Assembly: GCA_003222275.1 (NCBI GenBank)
Contig: QHVJ01000154.1
Coordinates: 1-53,362 of the forward strand
Source: Acidobacteriota bacterium
GTDB lineage: Bacteria > Acidobacteriota > Vicinamibacteria > Fen-336
Direction of reading: 5' to 3'
Length of the DNA stretch: 53,362 nt
Below are positions 50,566 to 53,362 of this stretch, piece by piece; within the stretch, counting starts at the first letter, position 1, and each line of letters starts with the position of its first letter. Below the pieces are notes generated by a model. It did not search any database and was not told the origin of the DNA. It saw only the letters and a list, made by a program, of their open reading frames with translations. Made by a program: the position numbers and the translations under genes.

Positions 50566-51291
50566 TCAGGCGCTCGCTCGCTGCTCCGCCGGCCGCGGCA
50601 GGGGAGTGATCGTCGGGACGGCCTTGGCGGCGGCCGTCGCTTCCGCGGCTGCGATTCGCGCGCGCCGGGCGAGCCGGGCGGCGGCGCTCTTCGCGGCCAG
50701 AGCCTGCGCCGCGCGGCGCTTGCGCCGGTTGACGAGCGCCTTCTGCAGCTCGTAATGCAGGTCGTCGGGCGTGCGCACGAGCGAAGACCACCACGTCCAA
50801 GGGCGGTCCGAGGCCGAGGCGTACTCGACCTTGCAGACGAACTTCATGCCGTCGGGCCCTTCGTGCCAGACGCCGAACCGCACCTGGACCGGCTTCATCT
50901 CTTCGTGGCGGAGCTGGTTCCAGACCGCCTTCTCGAAGGCCTCGGCGAGGATGGGATCGAGGGACCAGATCGGGTTCTCGCGGAACTGGATCGACTCCCA
51001 GAGCAGCTTCCGCAGCGCGCGCTTGAGGAACCGCGGCTCGCGCTCGGCCTTGTGGAAGAGCTTGCGATAGCGCGTGGCATCCGCGCGATGCACGATCTCC
51101 CAATCGATGTGCTCGGATTTCAGCCGGGGCGGGCCTTGCAGCGCCACTTCCCACGCCCCCGCGGCCGAGCTGGGAGAGACCGACACTTGCCAGTCCTCCC
51201 CAGCCGGCACGCCCAGCTCTCCGAACGTCTCCCGCAGCGCTCGTTCCGTGTCACCGTCGCCGATCGAAAGCTGGCCAATGCTCAATGACAT
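50566..51291 (-). CDS. Hypothetical protein, 241 aa
   Basis: No family recognised. The N-terminal half is mixed alpha/beta; residues about 70-165 contain YRKLFHKAEREPRFLKRALR and the aromatic-rich VEYASASDRPWTWWSSLVR. The C-terminal 70 residues are Ala/Arg-rich and probably helical and disordered, as in nucleic-acid-associated tails. ATG at 51291 has GGAGG 7 bases upstream. First gene of the set with SRAP and the Clp-like proteinase, so a link with DNA or protein damage handling is possible but not shown. Confidence 0.65.
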   Translation of the reverse strand: MSLSIGQLSIGDGDTERALRETFGELGVPAGEDWQVSVSPSSAAGAWEVALQGPPRLKSEHIDWEIVHRADATRYRKLFHKAEREPRFLKRALRKLLWESIQFRENPIWSLDPILAEAFEKAVWNQLRHEEMKPVQVRFGVWHEGPDGMKFVCKVEYASASDRPWTWWSSLVRTPDDLHYELQKALVNRRKRRAAQALAAKSAAARLARRARIAAAEATAAAKAVPTITPLPRPAEQRASA

Positions 51292-51476
51292 GAGTCATCC
51301 TCCGAAGTTCGCTTCAACGGTTGTCGACCGCCACGGGTACGAGAGCCCGCAGGGCTCCAAGCAACGGGTGTGCCAGCCCGTGAACGCAGCAGGTGGCGCC
51401 CGCTAAGCCCCCGATTCTGCTAGCCTGGAAGGGGAACGAGCCGTTCCGAGCTCTCCTGTAGACTGCGCGCAAATGT

Positions 51477-51489
51477 TACAAACCTTGTA
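51477..51489. promoter_or_regulatory. Small inverted repeat upstream of the response regulator
   Basis: TACAA-acc-TTGTA, a perfect 5-base inverted repeat about 100 bases upstream of the response regulator start, possibly an operator. The rest of 51292-51592 holds no gene; a TAGAAT at 51551-51556 may be a -10 box but has no good -35. Confidence 0.3.
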
Positions 51490-51592
51490 GAAACGCCAAG
51501 CCGCCAGTTCCGGCATTGTGGCCAAGCTCACATCGACTCGCACGGGGGGTTAGAATGCCGTGCTTCCCTTGAAGCCCTCGGAGGATTCGCCG

Positions 51593-51991
51593 TTGCCTGA
51601 TGCACCGCTGTCTGGATTCCGCCTGCTCGTCGTGGAGGACGACGCGGACACGCAGGAAGCGTTGCGCAGCGTCTTCGAGCTGAAGGGCGCCGCCGTCACC
51701 ACGGCGAGCTCGGCGCTCGAGGGTTTTCAATCCTTCCTGCGGTTGCGACCGGACGTGATCGTCTGCGACCTCGGCCTGCCCGGCGCGGATGGCTACGCGC
51801 TCATCCGCCAGATCCGCGAGCTGCCCCCGGTCATGGGCGGCAGTACGGCCGCGGTGGCCGTGACGGCCTATTCCGCGGAGATGACGCCGAAGGTTCTCCA
51901 TGCCGGCTTCCAGGCCCATCTGCACAAGCCGGTCGATCCCGACGCGCTCGTCAAGACGGTGGCCGCGCTCGCCTTCAAGGCGCGGCAGTAG
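51593..51991 (+). CDS. Single-domain response regulator
   Basis: A receiver domain with no output domain. RLLVVEDDAD holds the acidic pair, VIVCDLGLPGADG the phosphoacceptor aspartate, VAVTAYS the switch threonine and HLHKPVD the lysine. It probably acts by protein contact. The TTG at 51593 has GGAGG 8 bases upstream and gives a normal N-terminus; a GTG at 51560 would add residues without a ribosome site. No histidine kinase is in the window. It is followed by a small membrane protein gene. Confidence 0.88.
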   Translation: MPDAPLSGFRLLVVEDDADTQEALRSVFELKGAAVTTASSALEGFQSFLRLRPDVIVCDLGLPGADGYALIRQIRELPPVMGGSTAAVAVTAYSAEMTPKVLHAGFQAHLHKPVDPDALVKTVAALAFKARQ

Positions 51992-52019
51992 CGAGGCCGG
52001 ATCCCGCCGGAGCGCCATC

Positions 52020-52286
52020 ATGGATCCGTTGCTGGTGTTCAGTGTCGTCTATGGCGGCGCCGCCGTCGTATTTCTCCTCCTCATCGTTCTCAGCCGGCGT
52101 GTACGGCGTCACGGAGGCGCGTTCCGCGCCGGCGTCGTCGGGGCGATGTACGAGTGGCAGAACAAGGACAAGCAAAACGCGCTCGACGTCATCGTCGAGG
52201 GCAAGGCGGCCGAGACTCGACCCGAGTATCCGGACGGTGACCTGCCGCAGCTGGAGTCTCCGAAGGCGAAGCGGCGAGGACGGTGA
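52020..52286 (+). CDS. Small single-span membrane protein, 88 aa
   Basis: MDPLLVFSVVYGGAAVVFLL begins a membrane helix (about residues 4-25), followed by a basic stretch SRRVRRHGG and a polar, charged cytoplasmic tail (NKDKQNALDVIVEGKAAE). The tail ends PKAKRRGR. Family not known. The gene follows the response regulator by 28 bases and may be cotranscribed. Confidence 0.55.
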   Translation: MDPLLVFSVVYGGAAVVFLLLIVLSRRVRRHGGAFRAGVVGAMYEWQNKDKQNALDVIVEGKAAETRPEYPDGDLPQLESPKAKRRGR

Positions 52287-52398
52287 CTGGCGTCGCAGCC
52301 TGATCACGCGATGAACGCCTTCGCTGCCGATCCCGGATTCGCCGTCTAGCCGTAGGCTCTTTCCGGCGACATCTCGACTCTGCTCTCGGCCCTCGACG

Positions 52399-52539
52399 GG
52401 TCACCGAACCGTCTCCATGCGACCTCTGCTGGTGCACGTCTCGTCCAAGGCGGTGGCGCCAACGTCGCGGCGCGTGCTGCACATCGAGTACGCCGCCTCC
52501 CTGCGGCTGGAGCACGATCTCGAATTGTGCGTCGCCTGA
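52399..52539 (+). pseudogene. C-terminal relic of a phytanoyl-CoA dioxygenase-like gene
   Basis: The frame reads GHRTVSMRPLLVHVSSKA and then RRVLHIEYAASLRLEHDLEL before a stop at 52537-52539. MRPLLxHxSSKA...RRVLHIEYA is the C-terminal pattern of the PhyH (Fe(II)/2-oxoglutarate dioxygenase) family. No upstream part of the enzyme is found, so this is a fragment. The assignment is from memory. The remaining bases of 52287-52763 hold no gene apart from the promoter at 52670-52698. Confidence 0.45.
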
Positions 52540-52669
52540 TGCAACGCGCGACCGGCGATGCTCTTGTCGACATCTACTCGCGCGACCTCGTCCCGGGACG
52601 AGTATGTGACCGCCGACGGAAGGTGGCCATCAGGCGTCAAATGACCAGCCGTCTCCATGTAAAGCATGC

Positions 52670-52698
52670 TTGACAGGGCGAGATCTTCGATCTAGCCT
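52670..52698 (+). promoter_or_regulatory. Promoter of the membrane protein-Xre pair
   Basis: TTGACA (52670-52675), a 17-base spacer and TAGCCT (52693-52698). A 9-bp hairpin GCCTGACGC/GCGTCAGGC (52695-52727) begins within the -10 box and would form at the 5' end of the mRNA or act as an operator. Confidence 0.65.
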
Positions 52699-52763
52699 GA
52701 CGCCGCGCCTGCGACACAGCGTCAGGCATCTGGCCCTACGACATCGGCATGGGAGGCGAACTC

Positions 52764-53129
52764 ATGACGCGCAACGCCCGCTTCTGGCTCGGACTGGCTC
52801 TTTACGCCATGGTCCTCATCTGGTCGGTGAGGTTTCTCAAGGCCCATCCGCAATCTGAGTGGCGCATCGCGGTCGCCCTGGCTCCGGTCGTCCCGATCGC
52901 TTTCGTAGTGGCCGACGGCATCCGCCGGGCTCGAGAGCTGGATGAGCTGCAGAGACGGCAATACCTGGAGGCGGCCGCCTTCGCTTATCCGACGATGGTC
53001 GTCGGCAGCATCGCCTACGGCTTCCTCCAGAACGTCGGCTTCCCGCACGTCAACTGGATGTTTGTCGGTGTTTTCCTGATGGCGCTCTTCGGCGTAGGCC
53101 GGGTGCTGTCCTGGTGGAAATACCGTTGA
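52764..53129 (+). CDS. Small membrane protein paired with an Xre regulator, 121 aa
   Basis: Four hydrophobic segments: FWLGLALYAMVLIWSV, IAVALAPVVPIAFVVAD, AAFAYPTMVVGSIAYGFL and WMFVGVFLMALFGVGRVL. RARELDELQRRQYLEAAA between the second and third is polar and helical. This layout is typical of a small membrane protein found next to YozG-like HTH genes. ATG at 52764 has GGGAGG 7 bases before it; an upstream ATG at 52749 lacks one. Its stop overlaps the Xre start as TTGA. Confidence 0.75.
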   Translation: MTRNARFWLGLALYAMVLIWSVRFLKAHPQSEWRIAVALAPVVPIAFVVADGIRRARELDELQRRQYLEAAAFAYPTMVVGSIAYGFLQNVGFPHVNWMFVGVFLMALFGVGRVLSWWKYR

Positions 53130-53323
53130 AATCCCGCCTCAGGGTTCTCAGGGCGGAGAGGGAGTGGTCGCAAGGCGATCTGGCACGGCACCTGCGGGTG
53201 TCCCGCCAGACGGTAAATGCCATCGAAACCGAAAAGTACGAGCCAAGCTTGTCGCTCGCGTTTCGAATCGCACGATTGTTTCGCATGCATATAGAGGACG
53301 TGTTCAAGTCGCCGGCGACGTAA
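53126..53323 (+). CDS. Xre/YozG-type helix-turn-helix regulator
   Basis: A 65-residue single-domain repressor: SRLRVLRAEREWSQGDLARH, LRVSRQTVNAIETEKYEPSL and SLAFRIARLFRMHIEDVF cover the full Xre helix-turn-helix. A TTG at 53126 is chosen as start because it forms the TTGA overlap with the upstream stop and gives the family N-terminus; a GTG at 53114 would overlap more. It probably regulates its own operon through the promoter at 52670. The 39 bases after it, to the window end, show nothing. Confidence 0.85.
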   Translation: MKSRLRVLRAEREWSQGDLARHLRVSRQTVNAIETEKYEPSLSLAFRIARLFRMHIEDVFKSPAT

Positions 53324-53362
53324 CAGAGAGTGCCTAGTGAGGCCGCGGAAAACGGCCCATGA

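Noticed and set aside
52401..52667. Minus-strand open frame of 88 codons
   Set aside because: Overlaps the dioxygenase relic antisense, with no ribosome site and Arg/Ser-rich shadow composition.

Overview
The window is a 53 kb stretch of GC-rich bacterial chromosome. It encodes a Gram-negative cell: lipoprotein processing (LspA, Lgt), an outer-membrane barrel, a decayed TonB-dependent receptor, and Tat and lipobox signals. Gene content is mostly housekeeping. Three features point to a soil or sediment lineage of the Acidobacteriota / Methylomirabilota (Rokubacteria) kind: a receptor of the 'VSYKNDVLDGG' type, a paired DUF1800/DUF1501 operon, and a decayed HNH-endonuclease paralogue. That placement is an inference from gene style; no 16S gene is present.

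Layout: 1-5.5 kb, the 3' end of metH, a conserved hypothetical, an Smr protein, a small promoter-driven orphan gene, then inositol-phosphate synthase with three small followers. 5.4-13.2 kb (minus), a CreD-like membrane protein, a lipoprotein-NUDIX-PilZ operon, and a TetR-HlyD-ABC ATPase-permease efflux operon with an AT-rich autoregulatory promoter. 13.4-19.1 kb, the ileS-lspA-lgt-rluD operon. 19.2-24.5 kb, small envelope and signalling genes, including a Ser/Thr kinase whose ectodomain looks like a pilin. 24.6-29.3 kb, rpmE-prfA-prmC-murA-mutY. 29.4-32.6 kb, DUF1800-DUF1501-beta-barrel. 32.6-42.1 kb, a glycine-zipper protein, a gluzincin-TPR protein, rho, lon, clpX, clpP and tig. 42.3-47.8 kb is a decaying accessory patch: a secreted zincin, a TonB receptor pseudogene joined to a glucoamylase tail, an FAD oxidoreductase, tRNA-Leu(UAG) and an HNH pseudogene. 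47.9-53.3 kb, prephenate dehydratase, a SRAP/Clp-like protease operon, a response regulator, a dioxygenase relic and a membrane protein coupled to an Xre regulator.

The least ordinary content is non-coding. One dispersed repeat family has the core GGAGTRAATCC flanked by arms that change in a compensatory way between copies, usually with a GGGGGT/ACCCCC hairpin. Its copies sit at gene ends and in some cases supply the stop codon. A second hairpin pair lies between rho and lon in inverted orientation, also with compensatory changes. A third family (ACGCAGAGGCCGCAGAG) makes terminal inverted repeats around one copy of the first, giving a MITE-like composite upstream of tig. Genes are packed tightly. 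Many junctions are 4-base ATGA or TTGA overlaps, and several genes use TTG starts whose choice is supported by those overlaps or by a Shine-Dalgarno sequence.
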